The notes below the pieces were generated by a model, which was given only the letters and a program-made list of their open reading frames with translations, was not told the origin of the DNA and did no database searches. Of a stretch of 64,000 nucleotides of DNA, positions 7,336-16,484 are shown in pieces. The DNA is from Methylobacterium gregans (GTDB lineage: Bacteria; Pseudomonadota; Alphaproteobacteria; Rhizobiales; Beijerinckiaceae): the NCBI RefSeq assembly GCF_022179245.1, contig NZ_BPQM01000027.1, positions 44,779 through 108,778 on the forward strand, in the 5' to 3' direction. The position numbers and the translations under genes are program-made. The number at the start of each line of letters is the position of its first letter. Position 1 is the stretch's first letter.

Positions 7336-8370
7336 CTAATCCGCGTCGGGCACAAAAATAAAGGGGGTGTCGCCCGCCAGCACGAGGCCGACGGTCTCGC
7401 CAGGCCGGTGCGCATCTTCGGGGGGCACCGCGAGGCGCAGCGGCTCAGCGAAACCCGCGGCCTCGATCTCCAGCCGCGTCTGCGTGCCGAGATAGACCCG
7501 TCGCGCGACGCGGGCCGGGCAGCCCTCGCCCGCGTGCACGATCCGCAGCGCCTGCGGGCGGACGGCCGCGCTCAGGCGCGCGCCCTCCGCGAAGCCGGGC
7601 ACCGGGAAGGATCCGAGCCGCGTCTCCAGCACTCCGCCCCGGCAGGGCCCCGCGACCTCCACAAGGTCGCCGAAGAACCGGGCGGCGAAGCGGTTGACCG
7701 GGCGGCGGTAGAGATCCTCCGGCGTGCCCACCTGCACGACGCGCCCGGCCCGCATCAGCGCGATGCGGTCGCAGACCTCCATCGCCTCCTCGGGGTCGTG
7801 GGTCACGAGGAGCGCCGTGGCGCCGGCCGCGCGCAGCACCGCGAGCGTGTCGGCCCGCACCCGGTCGCGGGTGCGGCGATCGAGATTTGAGAAGGGCTCG
7901 TCGAGGAGCAGCAGGCGCGGGCCGGGCGCGAGCGCCCGGGCAAGCGCCACCCGCTGGGCCTCGCCGCCCGACAGGGTCTCGGGATAGCCCGCCGCGCGGT
8001 GCCCGAGCCCCACCTGCGCGAGCCGCGCGGCCGCCGCAGCATCGGCCTCGGTGCGTTTGCGGCCGGCGAGCCCGTAGCGCACGTTCTCGGCGACCGTCAG
8101 GTGCGGGAACAGGGCGTAGTCCTGGAACATCATCCCGACGCCGCGCAGCTCCGGCGGCAGGCCGGGGCGGATCTCCCGCCCGTCTAGGCGCAAGGCGCCC
8201 CGGTCGGGCGTCTCCAGCCCGGCCACGATCCGCAGCAGGGTGCTCTTGCCGCAGCCGGAATCGCCGAGCAGCCCGACGATCTCTCCACCCGCCACCGCCA
8301 GCGAGACGTCGTCGAGGGCCCGCACCGGGCCGAAGCGGCAGCCGATGCGGTCGAGTTCGAGGCGGGGCAT
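7336..8370 (-). CDS. Ferric iron-type ABC transporter, ATP-binding protein (FbpC type)
   Basis: This 344-residue ATPase would energise uptake of the ligand bound by the downstream substrate-binding protein. Walker A GDSGCGKST is at 36-44, the Q-loop Gln at 83, the signature LSGGE at 133-137, Walker B LLLLDEP at 153-159 and the switch His at 191. Residues after about 240 form a TOBE-like regulatory domain, as in Fe(III), spermidine and sulfate ATPases. The ATG at 8370 fits the family N terminus. It lies upstream of the binding-protein gene with a 117-bp AT-rich gap, and it is divergent from the MFS gene. Confidence 0.88.
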   Translation of the reverse strand: MPRLELDRIGCRFGPVRALDDVSLAVAGGEIVGLLGDSGCGKSTLLRIVAGLETPDRGALRLDGREIRPGLPPELRGVGMMFQDYALFPHLTVAENVRYGLAGRKRTEADAAAAARLAQVGLGHRAAGYPETLSGGEAQRVALARALAPGPRLLLLDEPFSNLDRRTRDRVRADTLAVLRAAGATALLVTHDPEEAMEVCDRIALMRAGRVVQVGTPEDLYRRPVNRFAARFFGDLVEVAGPCRGGVLETRLGSFPVPGFAEGARLSAAVRPQALRIVHAGEGCPARVARRVYLGTQTRLEIEAAGFAEPLRLAVPPEDAHRPGETVGLVLAGDTPFIFVPDAD

Positions 8371-8534
8371 CTCAGGCACGGGCGCGCACCAAGCCTGAAC
8401 CGTGGGGAGCGCTCCCTTCGCTCCGAGGACAGGATGGATTCGGCTGCGCGTGCTGCATCGGCCGTTCCTGACGCGGCGCTCCGGCCGGCGCAATCCGGTA
8501 TAGGCTGGTGCGTGTCGGGAGACCGGGGGATGAC

Positions 8535-9692
8535 GTGGCGGGACGGGGCGGGTTCGCGCGCTACCTCGCGCTCTATGCCGGGCTCTACGGCGCCTATGGC
8601 TGCCTGTCCCCGCTCCTGCCGAACCTGATGGCCGCCCGCGGGCTCGCGCCCGAGGCGATCGGCCTCGTGCTGGCCGCCGCGACCCTGGTGCGGCTCGTGG
8701 CCGCCCCGCTCGCCGGCCGTCTCGCCGATGCGCGCGACGCGGCCCGCCCGATCCTCGCCGCGAGCGCGGTCGCGGCCGGCCTCCTCGCGGCGGCGCACCT
8801 GCCGATCCACGGGCTCTGGCCGGTGCTCGCCGCGGGCCTAGCCTACGCGGTCGCGACGGCGCCGCTGGCCCCGCTCGCCGACGCGCTGGCGCTCGGTGCG
8901 GCGCGGGGCGGGACGGCCTTCGTCTACGGGCGCGTGCGGGCGGCGGGCTCGGGCGCCTTCATCGCCGCGGCCGCCGTGGCCGGATGGCTCGCCGGGACCT
9001 ACGGGCTCGCCGCCGCGATCCTGATGGGCGGCGCGCTCTTCATCGTCGCGGGGGCCCTCGCGCGGCGCCTGCCGTCGCCCCCCGGCGAGACCGGCCCGAG
9101 GCCGGATCCGGCTGCCGTCCTGGGGGCGGGTTTCGGCACCCTGCTGCGCCTCGCGGCCTTTCGCCGGACGCTCCTGGTCGCCGCTCTGGTGATCGGCGCG
9201 CACGGCCTGCACGAGGCCTTCGCGATGATCCTCTGGCGCGCCTCCGGCATCGGCGCCGGGGCGGCGGGCCTGCTCTGGGCCGAGGCCGTGGCCGCCGAGG
9301 TTCTGGTCTTTCTGACGATCGGCCCGCGGCTCCTCGGCCGGATCGGCCTCGCGGGCGGGCTGGCGCTGGCCGCCGCCGCCGGTGCTCTGCGCTGGGGGAT
9401 CGCCGCGCAGACGGTCGCCCTGCCCTGGCTCGCCGGCGCCCAGGCCCTGCACGGCCTCAGCTTCGCGCTCCTGCACCTCGCCTGCCTGGGGCTGATCGGG
9501 GAGACGGTGCCGGCGCATCTGCGCGCCACGGCGCTCACGCTCTACGGCAGCGTCGGCCTGGGCCTCGCGGGCGCCCTGGTGACGCTGGCCTCCGGCCCGC
9601 TCTACGCCGCGTTCGGCGCGCGGGCCTTCTGGGCGATGGCGGCCCTGAGCCTCGCGGCGCTGCCGCTCGCCCACGGGCTGCGGGCACGCTGA
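8535..9692 (+). CDS. MFS transporter (MFS_1-like, HcaT-like)
   Basis: This 385-residue protein has about twelve hydrophobic segments and the major facilitator layout, including the cytoplasmic loop LAGRLADARDAARP after helix 2. It most resembles the HcaT/nucleoside-symporter-like MFS group. The substrate is not evident. I prefer the GTG at 8535, which has GGGGGA four bases upstream and gives a start MAGRGGFARYLALYAG. A GTG at 8508 would add nine residues. It is divergent from the iron ATPase and may or may not be related to it. Confidence 0.85.
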   Translation: MAGRGGFARYLALYAGLYGAYGCLSPLLPNLMAARGLAPEAIGLVLAAATLVRLVAAPLAGRLADARDAARPILAASAVAAGLLAAAHLPIHGLWPVLAAGLAYAVATAPLAPLADALALGAARGGTAFVYGRVRAAGSGAFIAAAAVAGWLAGTYGLAAAILMGGALFIVAGALARRLPSPPGETGPRPDPAAVLGAGFGTLLRLAAFRRTLLVAALVIGAHGLHEAFAMILWRASGIGAGAAGLLWAEAVAAEVLVFLTIGPRLLGRIGLAGGLALAAAAGALRWGIAAQTVALPWLAGAQALHGLSFALLHLACLGLIGETVPAHLRATALTLYGSVGLGLAGALVTLASGPLYAAFGARAFWAMAALSLAALPLAHGLRAR

Positions 9693-9795
9693 ACGTTGCG
9701 GCGAGGCTGGGCGCCGCTTTTTCCCGCGCCCTATGGTACGGACCCGGAACGGAGGCCCGCGGGCCCTCTCGATGCGGCCCGCACACCCGGATTCC

Positions 9796-12027
9796 ATGCC
9801 CGACGTCGCCGAGATCCTGATCCCGCTCGCCCTCGACACGGCCTACAGCTACGTCGTGCCCGAAGGTCTCCGCCTCGCGGAAGGCGACGTGGTGCAGGTG
9901 CCGCTCGGCCCCCGCGAGACGGTCGGCGTGGTCTGGGGGCTGGCCCAGACGGCGGGCGGCTCGAACCTGCGGCCGGTGACGGGCCGGGTCGATGCCCCGC
10001 CGCTCTCCGAGCCCCTGCGCCGGCTCGTCGACTGGATCGCCCGCTACACGCTGGCGCCGAAGGGCTCGGCGCTCGCCATGGTGCTGCGCCTGCCCGACGA
10101 GGCCGCCGCCCGCGAGACCGCCCGCGTCGGCGTGCGCGTCTCCGGCAAGGCGCCCACCCGCGCGACGCCCGCCCGCCGGAAGGTGCTGGAGGCGGCCGCC
10201 GACGGGGCGCTGCACGGGAAGAGCGCGCTCGCCAAGGCGGCGGGCGTCTCGCTCAGCGTGGTCGACGGGCTCATCGACGACGGCGCGCTGGAGGCGGTCG
10301 CGGTCGAGCCCGAGGCGGTGGCGCCCCCGCCGGACCCGGACCACCCCCGGGTGCCGCTGTCCGACGCGCAGGAGGCGGCCGCGCTGGAGCTGATCGCCGG
10401 GCCGGGAAAGGCGCTCGCATCGCCGGGGGAAGGGAACGCGCGGGTTTCCGGGAGCGCGCTGCAACCGGTCGAACCGGCGGCGCCCGGCCCCGTCCTGCTC
10501 GAAGGCGTCACCGGCTCCGGCAAGACCGAAGTCTATTTCGAGGCCGTGGCGCACTGCGTCCGGGCCGGGCGGCAGGCGCTGATCCTGATGCCCGAGATCG
10601 CCCTGACCGCGCAGTTCCTCGACCGCTTCGCCGCCCGCTTCGGCGTGCGGCCGGCCGCGTGGCACTCCGGCGTCGGCGGGCGGCGGCGCGAGCGGCTGCG
10701 GGCGGCCGTGGCGGCCGGCGAGGCGCGCGTCGTGGTCGGTGCCCGCTCGGCCCTGTTCCTGCCGTTCAGACAACTCGGCCTCATCGTGGTCGATGAGGAG
10801 CACGAATCCGCCTACAAGCAGGAGGACGGGGTACACTACCACGCCCGCGACATGGCGGTGGTGCGCGGGCGCCTGGAGGGCTGCCCGGTGGTGCTCGCCT
10901 CCGCCACGCCCTCGATCGAGAGCCGGGTCAATGCCGAGCGCGGGCGCTACCGCCACGTGCGCCTGCCCGAGCGCTTCGGCGGCCGGCGCCTGCCCGACAT
11001 CCGGGCGATCGACATGCGCCTCGATGGGCCGGAGCGCGGCCGCTTCCTAAGCCCGCCCTTGATCAACGCCATCAAGGCGAACCTCGCGGCGGGGGAGCAG
11101 TCGCTGCTCTTCCTCAACCGCCGCGGCTACGCGCCGCTCACGCTCTGCCGGGCCTGCGGCCACCGCTACCGCTGCCGCAACTGCTCGACCTGGCTGGTCG
11201 AGCACCGCTTCCGCAAGGCGCTCGTCTGCCACCAGTGCGGCTACGCCGAGCCGCGGCCGCAGGCCTGCACCGAATGCGGCACCTTCGACAACCTGACCGC
11301 CTGCGGGCCGGGCGTCGAGCGGATCGCCGAGGAGGTCTCCGAGCTGTTCCCGGACCGGCGCATCATCGTGCTGTCGAGCGACTTCCCGGGCGGCGCCGAG
11401 CGGCTGCGCATGGAGCTCGACGCGGTGGCGGCCGGCGAGTGCGACATCGTGGTCGGCACGCAGCTCGTGGCCAAGGGCCACAACTTCCCGCACCTGACGC
11501 TGGTCGGCGTCTTGGACGCCGATATCGGCCTCACCTCCGGCGATCCCCGCGCGGCCGAGCGCACCTTCCAGCTCCTGCAGCAGGTGACGGGCCGGGCGGG
11601 CCGCGGCGAGCGGCCGGGCCGGGCGCTGGTCCAGACCTACCAGCCGACGCACCCGGTGATCGCGGCGCTGCTCTCGGGCGACGCCGAGCGCTTCTACGCG
11701 GAGGAGGTGGCCGCGCGCGAGGCCGCGGGCCTGCCGCCCTTCGGGCGCCTCGCCGCGCTCATCGTCTCGGCGGCCGAGCGCGAGGCCGCGGAGGCGCAGG
11801 GGCAGGCGCTGGCGCGCGTCGCCGAGCCGCCGCCCGGCGCCATGGTGCTCGGGCCCGCCGAGGCGCCGCTGGCGCTGGTGCGCGGGCGCTACCGCTTCCG
11901 CCTGCTCGTGAAGACCGAGCGCAACGTGGATCTGCAGAGCTACCTGCGCGACTGGCTGGCGCGCGCGCCGAAGCCCCGCGGCAGCGTGCGGGTGGCGGTC
12001 GATGTCGACCCGCAGAGCTTTTTGTAG
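9796..12027 (+). CDS. priA: Primosomal protein N' (replication restart helicase)
   Basis: PriA recognises stalled forks and reloads the replisome. This 743-residue protein has the DNA-binding N-terminal domain (MPDVAEILIPLALDTAYSY), Walker A GVTGSGKTE (about 237-245), the DEEH box (about 332), and the helicase C domain with the GTQLVAKGHNFP segment. Eight cysteines in four CxxC pairs (about residues 450-495) form the two zinc sites. The ATG at 9796 matches the family start. ATGs at 9733 and 9772 add a tail not typical of PriA. An insertion of about 20 residues lies just before Walker A. Confidence 0.96.
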   Translation: MPDVAEILIPLALDTAYSYVVPEGLRLAEGDVVQVPLGPRETVGVVWGLAQTAGGSNLRPVTGRVDAPPLSEPLRRLVDWIARYTLAPKGSALAMVLRLPDEAAARETARVGVRVSGKAPTRATPARRKVLEAAADGALHGKSALAKAAGVSLSVVDGLIDDGALEAVAVEPEAVAPPPDPDHPRVPLSDAQEAAALELIAGPGKALASPGEGNARVSGSALQPVEPAAPGPVLLEGVTGSGKTEVYFEAVAHCVRAGRQALILMPEIALTAQFLDRFAARFGVRPAAWHSGVGGRRRERLRAAVAAGEARVVVGARSALFLPFRQLGLIVVDEEHESAYKQEDGVHYHARDMAVVRGRLEGCPVVLASATPSIESRVNAERGRYRHVRLPERFGGRRLPDIRAIDMRLDGPERGRFLSPPLINAIKANLAAGEQSLLFLNRRGYAPLTLCRACGHRYRCRNCSTWLVEHRFRKALVCHQCGYAEPRPQACTECGTFDNLTACGPGVERIAEEVSELFPDRRIIVLSSDFPGGAERLRMELDAVAAGECDIVVGTQLVAKGHNFPHLTLVGVLDADIGLTSGDPRAAERTFQLLQQVTGRAGRGERPGRALVQTYQPTHPVIAALLSGDAERFYAEEVAAREAAGLPPFGRLAALIVSAAEREAAEAQGQALARVAEPPPGAMVLGPAEAPLALVRGRYRFRLLVKTERNVDLQSYLRDWLARAPKPRGSVRVAVDVDPQSFL

Positions 12028-12066
12028 GAGAGTGGCGGGCCGCAACGGCCCCCCAGGAGCCCGATA

Positions 12067-12426
12067 GTGCTGAGCTACACCAAGAAGCCGGACACCAACG
12101 TCGCCGAGATCGTGGTCGACGGGAAGATCACCGACGCGGAGATGGACGCGGCCATGACCGCGATGAAGGCCGACCTCGACAAGGGCGGCAAGCTCAAGCT
12201 CTTGGAGGACATCCGCGCCTTCGAGGGCATGGAGCCGGCGGCCTTCTTCAAGGACCCGCGCTTCGGCCTCTCGATGATGAAGAGCGTCAGCCACGTCGCG
12301 CTCGTCACCGACGCGCCCTGGCTCAAGGCACTGGCCGAGACCTTCAACTTCGTCTCGCCCGCGCAGATCCGGGTCTTCGAGCGCGCCCGTCTCGAGGAGG
12401 CGCGTTCCTGGCTGGCGACGGCCTGA
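12067..12426 (+). CDS. STAS/SpoIIAA-like domain protein
   Basis: This 119-residue protein begins with GTG, with AGGAG nine bases upstream. The sequence fits the SpoIIAA-like (PF11964, STAS/SEC14) family: alternating beta strands and helices, the segment LEDIRAFEGMEP, and the late motif VALVTDAPWLKALAE. Family members are small cytosolic proteins thought to bind lipids or act as regulators. No defined role is known. It follows priA by 39 bp and may share its transcript. No anti-sigma partner is adjacent. Confidence 0.8.
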   Translation: MLSYTKKPDTNVAEIVVDGKITDAEMDAAMTAMKADLDKGGKLKLLEDIRAFEGMEPAAFFKDPRFGLSMMKSVSHVALVTDAPWLKALAETFNFVSPAQIRVFERARLEEARSWLATA

Positions 12427-12441
12427 CGTAGCCGACGCCGA

Positions 12442-12837
12442 TCATTCCGCTTGGGCGGTGCGGGTGTTGCTGCGCCGCGCCGTCCAGCGGCCCGAGCACA
12501 GGGCCGAGACCTTCCAGGTGCCCGAACCGGACTGCGCCTGGAGCCGGCCCGAGGCGGCGCCGCTGGTGCCGCCGTTCGAGACCGTGAGACCGACCGTGCC
12601 GTCGGCGCCGACGCGTCCGCTCATCCGCGTGCCGGCATCCGCCGCCGAGGCGAGGCGCACCTGCCCCTCCTGGATGGAGACGGCGTAGCTGTAGCGGCTG
12701 TCGCAGATCCCGCTCTCCGTCACGAGCTCGACGCGCCACGTGCCCGTGTAATCCCCGGCCCGGGCATGGGCTGCCGGCAGGAGGCCGGTCAGCGCGAGAC
12801 CGGCGGCGAGGCTGAGGGCGGTGAAGGTCGAGGTCAT
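12442..12837 (-). CDS. Secreted hypothetical protein
   Basis: This 131-residue protein has a signal peptide (MTSTFTALSLAAGLALTGLLPAAHA). The mature part begins with DYTGTWRVELVTESGICD, has two cysteines that could form a disulfide (in GICDSRYSY and ALCSGRWTARR), and is rich in beta-prone Gly/Ser repeats such as GRVGADGTVGLTVSNGG. It looks like a small periplasmic beta-barrel or lipocalin-like protein. Similar proteins occur across Rhizobiales under varying names, and I assign no function. AGGGAG precedes the ATG at 12837. Confidence 0.75.
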   Translation of the reverse strand: MTSTFTALSLAAGLALTGLLPAAHARAGDYTGTWRVELVTESGICDSRYSYAVSIQEGQVRLASAADAGTRMSGRVGADGTVGLTVSNGGTSGAASGRLQAQSGSGTWKVSALCSGRWTARRSNTRTAQAE

Positions 12838-13020
12838 GTGCTCCCTGTCGGGCAAAGCCGTATGATTCGCCGCGCGGGCACGCGGCGTGTTCTCGGTGCT
12901 AGACCCGTCGGGTCCGTGATTGGGCGATACCCCCGGTTAAATCTGGGAAACGGCGAGAATATGACGCCGAATTCTTGCGAACGCCCAAGCTTTGCTACCA
13001 GGAAGCGCGCCTGTTCAGAT

Positions 13021-13030
13021 GCATATATGC
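13021..13030. promoter_or_regulatory. AT-rich perfect palindrome GCATATATGC
   Basis: This 10-bp perfect palindrome is unusual in such GC-rich DNA. It lies between the LysR gene and the secreted protein gene, 184 bp upstream of the latter's start. It could be an operator or part of a promoter. No partner is evident. Confidence 0.25.
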
Positions 13031-13079
13031 TGAGTGATGGGTCGGAGCTGTACGGGAGCTGAACCGACGGTAACTTGGT

Positions 13080-13955
13080 TCAAACGGTCGCGGCCGCGCG
13101 GAAGGCTGCGCCGACGAGGCGCAGGGCTGCGCCGGCGCGCGGTTCCCGGGTGCGGGCATGCAGCACCACGTCGGCGGTCGGCAGGGGCGGCAGCCCGAAG
13201 CGCTCGCCGACCTCGACCGAGCCCGGCGGGGCGACCCGGCGGGCGAGCGCCGCGACGCCGAGCCCGGCGCTGACCGCGGCGCCGACCGCGAGCACGCCGC
13301 CCCCGACGAAGACCTCTGTCCAGGAAATGCCGGCCGCGTCGAGGCAGCGCAAAGCCGTCTCGCGCACGCCGCAGGAGCCCGCCAGGGTCGCGAGCCGCAG
13401 CGCCTCGCCCGGCCGGTGCCGGAAGCCGGGCCCCGCGAACCAGCCGAAGGGCTCGCGGGCGAGCAGGCGCCCCTCACCGCGCCGCGGCGATCCGTCCTCG
13501 CTTCGCACGATGGCGGCGTCGATCTCGGCGCGCGCATAGGCCGCCACGAGGTCGCGCGAGCCCGCGATCCGCACCTCGATGAGCAGGCCCGGATCCTGCG
13601 CGGCGATGCGCCCGATCAGAACCGGCAGTTCGGGTCCCGCGACGTGATCGCTGATCCCGAGGATCAGCCGACGCGGCGGCGTCGGCGCCACCTGCTGCCA
13701 CGCCCGCTCCTGCGCGGCCAGGAGGTCGCGCGCCGCGGGCAGGAAGGCCTCGCCGCGCTCGGACAGGCGGACCCGCCGCGGGGTGCGCTCGATCAGGCGG
13801 TGACCGAGCCGTTCCTCGAGCCGCTTCAGGCGCAGGCTCACCGCGGCCTGTGAGGTCCCGAGCGCCTCCGCGGCTCGCGTGAAGCCGCCGAGATCGGCCA
13901 CCAGCACGAAGGCCTGGACCGCATCGGAATCGAGGGCGCGCGCCGGGGCAATCAT
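13080..13955 (-). CDS. LysR family transcriptional regulator
   Basis: This 291-residue regulator has the LysR helix-turn-helix at residues 11-70 (AFVLVADLGGFTRAAEALG, SQAAVSLRLKRLEERLG) followed by a type-2 periplasmic-binding-like sensor domain. It is transcribed divergently from a DUF4865 gene and a tautomerase gene with a 93-bp gap. This arrangement is seen repeatedly in proteobacteria and suggests that it controls the two genes. An ATCG...CGAT pair (13967-13970, 13983-13986) in the gap could be part of its site. The effector is unknown. Confidence 0.92.
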   Translation of the reverse strand: MIAPARALDSDAVQAFVLVADLGGFTRAAEALGTSQAAVSLRLKRLEERLGHRLIERTPRRVRLSERGEAFLPAARDLLAAQERAWQQVAPTPPRRLILGISDHVAGPELPVLIGRIAAQDPGLLIEVRIAGSRDLVAAYARAEIDAAIVRSEDGSPRRGEGRLLAREPFGWFAGPGFRHRPGEALRLATLAGSCGVRETALRCLDAAGISWTEVFVGGGVLAVGAAVSAGLGVAALARRVAPPGSVEVGERFGLPPLPTADVVLHARTREPRAGAALRLVGAAFRAAATV

Positions 13956-14048
13956 AACAGATGCTCATCGTACAAATAACCGGCGATATGTTTCTCTGAT
14001 GCCTGTGATTTGGCAAGCCGTGACGGTTCCCGATTGCCGGAGCCGAAC

Positions 14049-14597
14049 ATGCTGGTCCTGCGCTACCGCCACCGCCTGCCCGCCGATTACGACATGGCCC
14101 GCATCCGCCGCCGCGTCGCCGAGCGCGGATCCTTCTTCGACGCGACACCCGGCCTCGGCTTCAAGGCCTTCTCGATCGCGGAGGGCGCCGGCGGCAACGT
14201 CTACGCGGCGACCTATCTCTGGCTGGACCCGCTCGCCGCCGGCGAGTTCCTCACCGACCACCGCTTCCGGGCCGTCGTGGACGGGTTCGGCCGCCCGCGC
14301 GTCGAGACCTGGCTGCCCCTCGTGGTGGCGGCCGGCTCAGGGACCGGCGCGACCGTGCTGGTGCGCGAGACGCTTCCGGTCTCCGAGACCCGCGATCTCG
14401 CCGCCCTGCGTGCCGCGGAGGCCGAGCGCGCCGCCTCGGCCGTGGCGGAGGGTGCCTGCGCCGCCGTCAGCGCGCTCGATCCAGGCGCGTGGCGCCTCCT
14501 CCGCCTCACGCTCCGGCGGGACGGCGCGGCCGGCACACCGCACGAGAGCGTGCTCCACCTCGCCGCGCCCGGCTGGGCTCGCCTGTCCCATCCCTGA
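14049..14597 (+). CDS. DUF4865 family protein
   Basis: This 182-residue protein starts MLVLRYRHRLPADYDMARIRRR, a hallmark of DUF4865. Two ferredoxin-like alpha/beta halves are likely, with the segments GLGFKAFSIAEG and GEFLTDHRFRAVVDGFGRP. The family's biochemical function is not established. It is divergent from a LysR regulator and 14 bp upstream of a tautomerase, so all three probably act in one small catabolic or detoxifying response. The ATG at 14049 fits the family. An upstream in-frame start adds 13 unlikely residues. Confidence 0.85.
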   Translation: MLVLRYRHRLPADYDMARIRRRVAERGSFFDATPGLGFKAFSIAEGAGGNVYAATYLWLDPLAAGEFLTDHRFRAVVDGFGRPRVETWLPLVVAAGSGTGATVLVRETLPVSETRDLAALRAAEAERAASAVAEGACAAVSALDPGAWRLLRLTLRRDGAAGTPHESVLHLAAPGWARLSHP

Positions 14598-14611
14598 AGC
14601 GGAGCCCTGCC

Positions 14612-15001
14612 ATGCCGTTGATCCGGATCTCCCTGCGGGTGGGCAAGCCCGCCGCCTACCGGGCCGCCCTGTCGGAGGGCGTCTACGCCGCCCTGCGCGC
14701 GAGCTTCGACGTGCCCGAGGACGACCGCTTCGTGCTGATCCACGAGCACGCGGCGGACGCCTTCGCCTACGGGGCCACCTATCTCGGGGTCGCCCGCAGC
14801 GACGACCTCGTGATCGTGCAGATCACCTGCAACGATACGCGCAACCGCGCGCAGAAGCGGGCGCTCTACCGCCGCATCGTGGACAACCTCACGGACGACC
14901 CCGGCCTGCGGCCGGAGGACGTCTTCATCAACCTCGTCGAGGTGAAGGCGGAGAACTGGTCGTTCGGCAACGGCCTCGCGCAATACGCCGATCGTGCCTG
15001 A
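14612..15001 (+). CDS. Tautomerase family protein
   Basis: This 129-residue protein starts Met-Pro-Leu-Ile. After Met removal the N-terminal proline would be the catalytic base, as in the 4-oxalocrotonate tautomerase and malonate semialdehyde decarboxylase superfamily. At this length it fits the longer, fused-repeat group (Tautomerase_2 type). The family end VEVKAENWSFGNGLAQYAD is present. It is probably co-transcribed with the DUF4865 gene. The actual substrate is unknown. Confidence 0.88.
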   Translation: MPLIRISLRVGKPAAYRAALSEGVYAALRASFDVPEDDRFVLIHEHAADAFAYGATYLGVARSDDLVIVQITCNDTRNRAQKRALYRRIVDNLTDDPGLRPEDVFINLVEVKAENWSFGNGLAQYADRA

Positions 15002-15116
15002 GTTCGGCCCGGGTTAATCCTTCTGCGCTCGCGGTCCGGCCGATCGGCGGGCAACCGATGCGACGGCGGTCCATTCTCCCTCGGCAACCTCGAAGGGTCC
15101 TTCGGAGGATGACGCC

Positions 15117-15551
15117 ATGCCCGGGAGATCGCCGCTCGCCGCCCTCATCCTGCTCACCGCAGGCGCGCAGGCCCAGGACGGCGGCAAGGCCGCACTCGAC
15201 CAGCTCGGCGCCCTGCCGAAGCCGGCCCAGCAGGGGGACCTCGACACCGTCGCGCTCGCCTCGGCCCACCGTGAGCGGGCCGAGTCGATGCAGCAGCGCA
15301 CGGACGGCCTGTGGCAATCCTGGCTGGTCTCGGTCTGCGAGGGCTGCGGCGAGGCGCGGCGGCCGTTCAGTGACCGGGACGGGGCCGACTACCTGAAGAA
15401 GCTGCGCGCCGGCCAGCCGGAGGAGGCTCAGGGCCGCCCGCGCTTCACCTACTACTATCCGGCCGGCGGCCGGTTGCCGCGCCCCGACAACATCTCGGCC
15501 GACCTCTCGAACCAGAACATCGACCAGATCCGGCGCGACCCGAACCGCTGA
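15117..15551 (+). CDS. Secreted hypothetical protein
   Basis: This 144-residue protein has a signal peptide (MPGRSPLAALILLTAGAQAQ) and a hydrophilic mature domain. A CEGCG motif (about residues 77-81) could bind metal or form a disulfide, and the end is rich in Asn, Gln and Asp. GGAGG lies eight bases upstream of the ATG. No family is recognised. It converges with the Trm112-type gene. Confidence 0.7.
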   Translation: MPGRSPLAALILLTAGAQAQDGGKAALDQLGALPKPAQQGDLDTVALASAHRERAESMQQRTDGLWQSWLVSVCEGCGEARRPFSDRDGADYLKKLRAGQPEEAQGRPRFTYYYPAGGRLPRPDNISADLSNQNIDQIRRDPNR

Positions 15552-15558
15552 GCGGATC

Positions 15559-15765
15559 TCAGTCCGTCAGCGGGCGCGCCTCCTCGGGCAGCATGATCGG
15601 GATGCCGTCGCGGATCGGGTAGGCGAGCTTGGCCGATCGGCTGATCAGCTCCTGGCGAGCAGCGTCGTATTCCAGGGTCTGCTTGGTCAGCGGGCAGACC
15701 AGGATCTCCAGGAGCTTCGGGTCGACGCGGGTCGCCTCGACGGGGGCGGTGATCTCGTTGGCCAT
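15559..15765 (-). CDS. Trm112 family protein (YcaR-like)
   Basis: This 68-residue protein resembles Trm112/Yca[18 protein letters not shown] near the N terminus and the C-terminal [17 protein letters not shown]. Only one cysteine of the usual zinc set is kept, which is common in bacterial members. Trm112 proteins act as small partners for methyltransferases in other organisms, but the bacterial role is unclear. The ATG at 15765 is used, and a GTG at 15771 would add two residues. It lies downstream of the Lon-N and thioredoxin genes, a conserved alphaproteobacterial order. Confidence 0.87.
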   Translation of the reverse strand: MANEITAPVEATRVDPKLLEILVCPLTKQTLEYDAARQELISRSAKLAYPIRDGIPIMLPEEARPLTD

Positions 15766-15790
15766 GCTCACGTCTCGCTCACGTCTCTCG

Positions 15791-16462
15791 TCACTGCAGC
15801 GTCGGCTCGGGGCCGGATCCGCGCACCAGCTCCATCTGCGTGACCGCGATCAGGATCTCGGCCCGCGTCTTCAGGTCCTGCGCCTCCAGCATGGCCTGCT
15901 TCTCGCGCACGCCGAAGGGGCTCATCATGCAGAGCGCGTTGACGAGGGCCTCGTTCGGCGCCTCCTCGATCCCCGCCCAATCGACCTTGAGGTCGTTCGA
16001 CTCCACGAAGTCGCGCAACGCCTTCAGCACGCCCTCGCGGTCGACCTGCTCCTCGCCTGCGCGGGCCGCGAAGTCCACCGCGAAGTCGTCGTAGGAGACT
16101 TGGCAGCGCCGGTAGGCGCTGGCGGTGGCGAGCTCGCTCTCGATCCGGAAGCGGCTGATCCCGGTGAGCGAGATCAGGTAGCGCCCGTCCCCGGTCTCGG
16201 CGAACTGTGTCAGCCGCCCGAGGCAGCCGACCCGGTAGAGCCGCGGGTTCATCGGCGAGCCGCCGGCCCCCTCCGGGTCCGGCTGGATCATGCCGATGAC
16301 CCTGTCGGTGCGGAGCGCGTCGTCCACCATCGCGAGGTAGCGCGGCTCGAAGATGTTGAGCGGCATCTGGCCCCGCGGCAGCAGCAGGGCCCCCGGCAGA
16401 GGGAAGACCGGAATCACGGCCGGGCAGTCGGCCGGGCTCCGGTAGCCCGCATGCGTGCTCAT
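15791..16462 (-). CDS. LON peptidase substrate-binding domain protein
   Basis: This 223-residue protein consists of a Lon N-terminal (LAN) domain only: [26 protein letters not shown] at the start and an all-helical second half. It has no AAA+ or protease domain. Such stand-alone Lon-N proteins are conserved in alphaproteobacteria, and their role (substrate adaptor or other) is not known. It lies 22 bp downstream of the thioredoxin-TPR gene and 25 bp upstream of the Trm112-type gene, so the three probably form an operon. Confidence 0.9.
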   Translation of the reverse strand: MSTHAGYRSPADCPAVIPVFPLPGALLLPRGQMPLNIFEPRYLAMVDDALRTDRVIGMIQPDPEGAGGSPMNPRLYRVGCLGRLTQFAETGDGRYLISLTGISRFRIESELATASAYRRCQVSYDDFAVDFAARAGEEQVDREGVLKALRDFVESNDLKVDWAGIEEAPNEALVNALCMMSPFGVREKQAMLEAQDLKTRAEILIAVTQMELVRGSGPEPTLQ

Positions 16463-16484
16463 GGCGCCTCCCTCCGGCGGTCCT

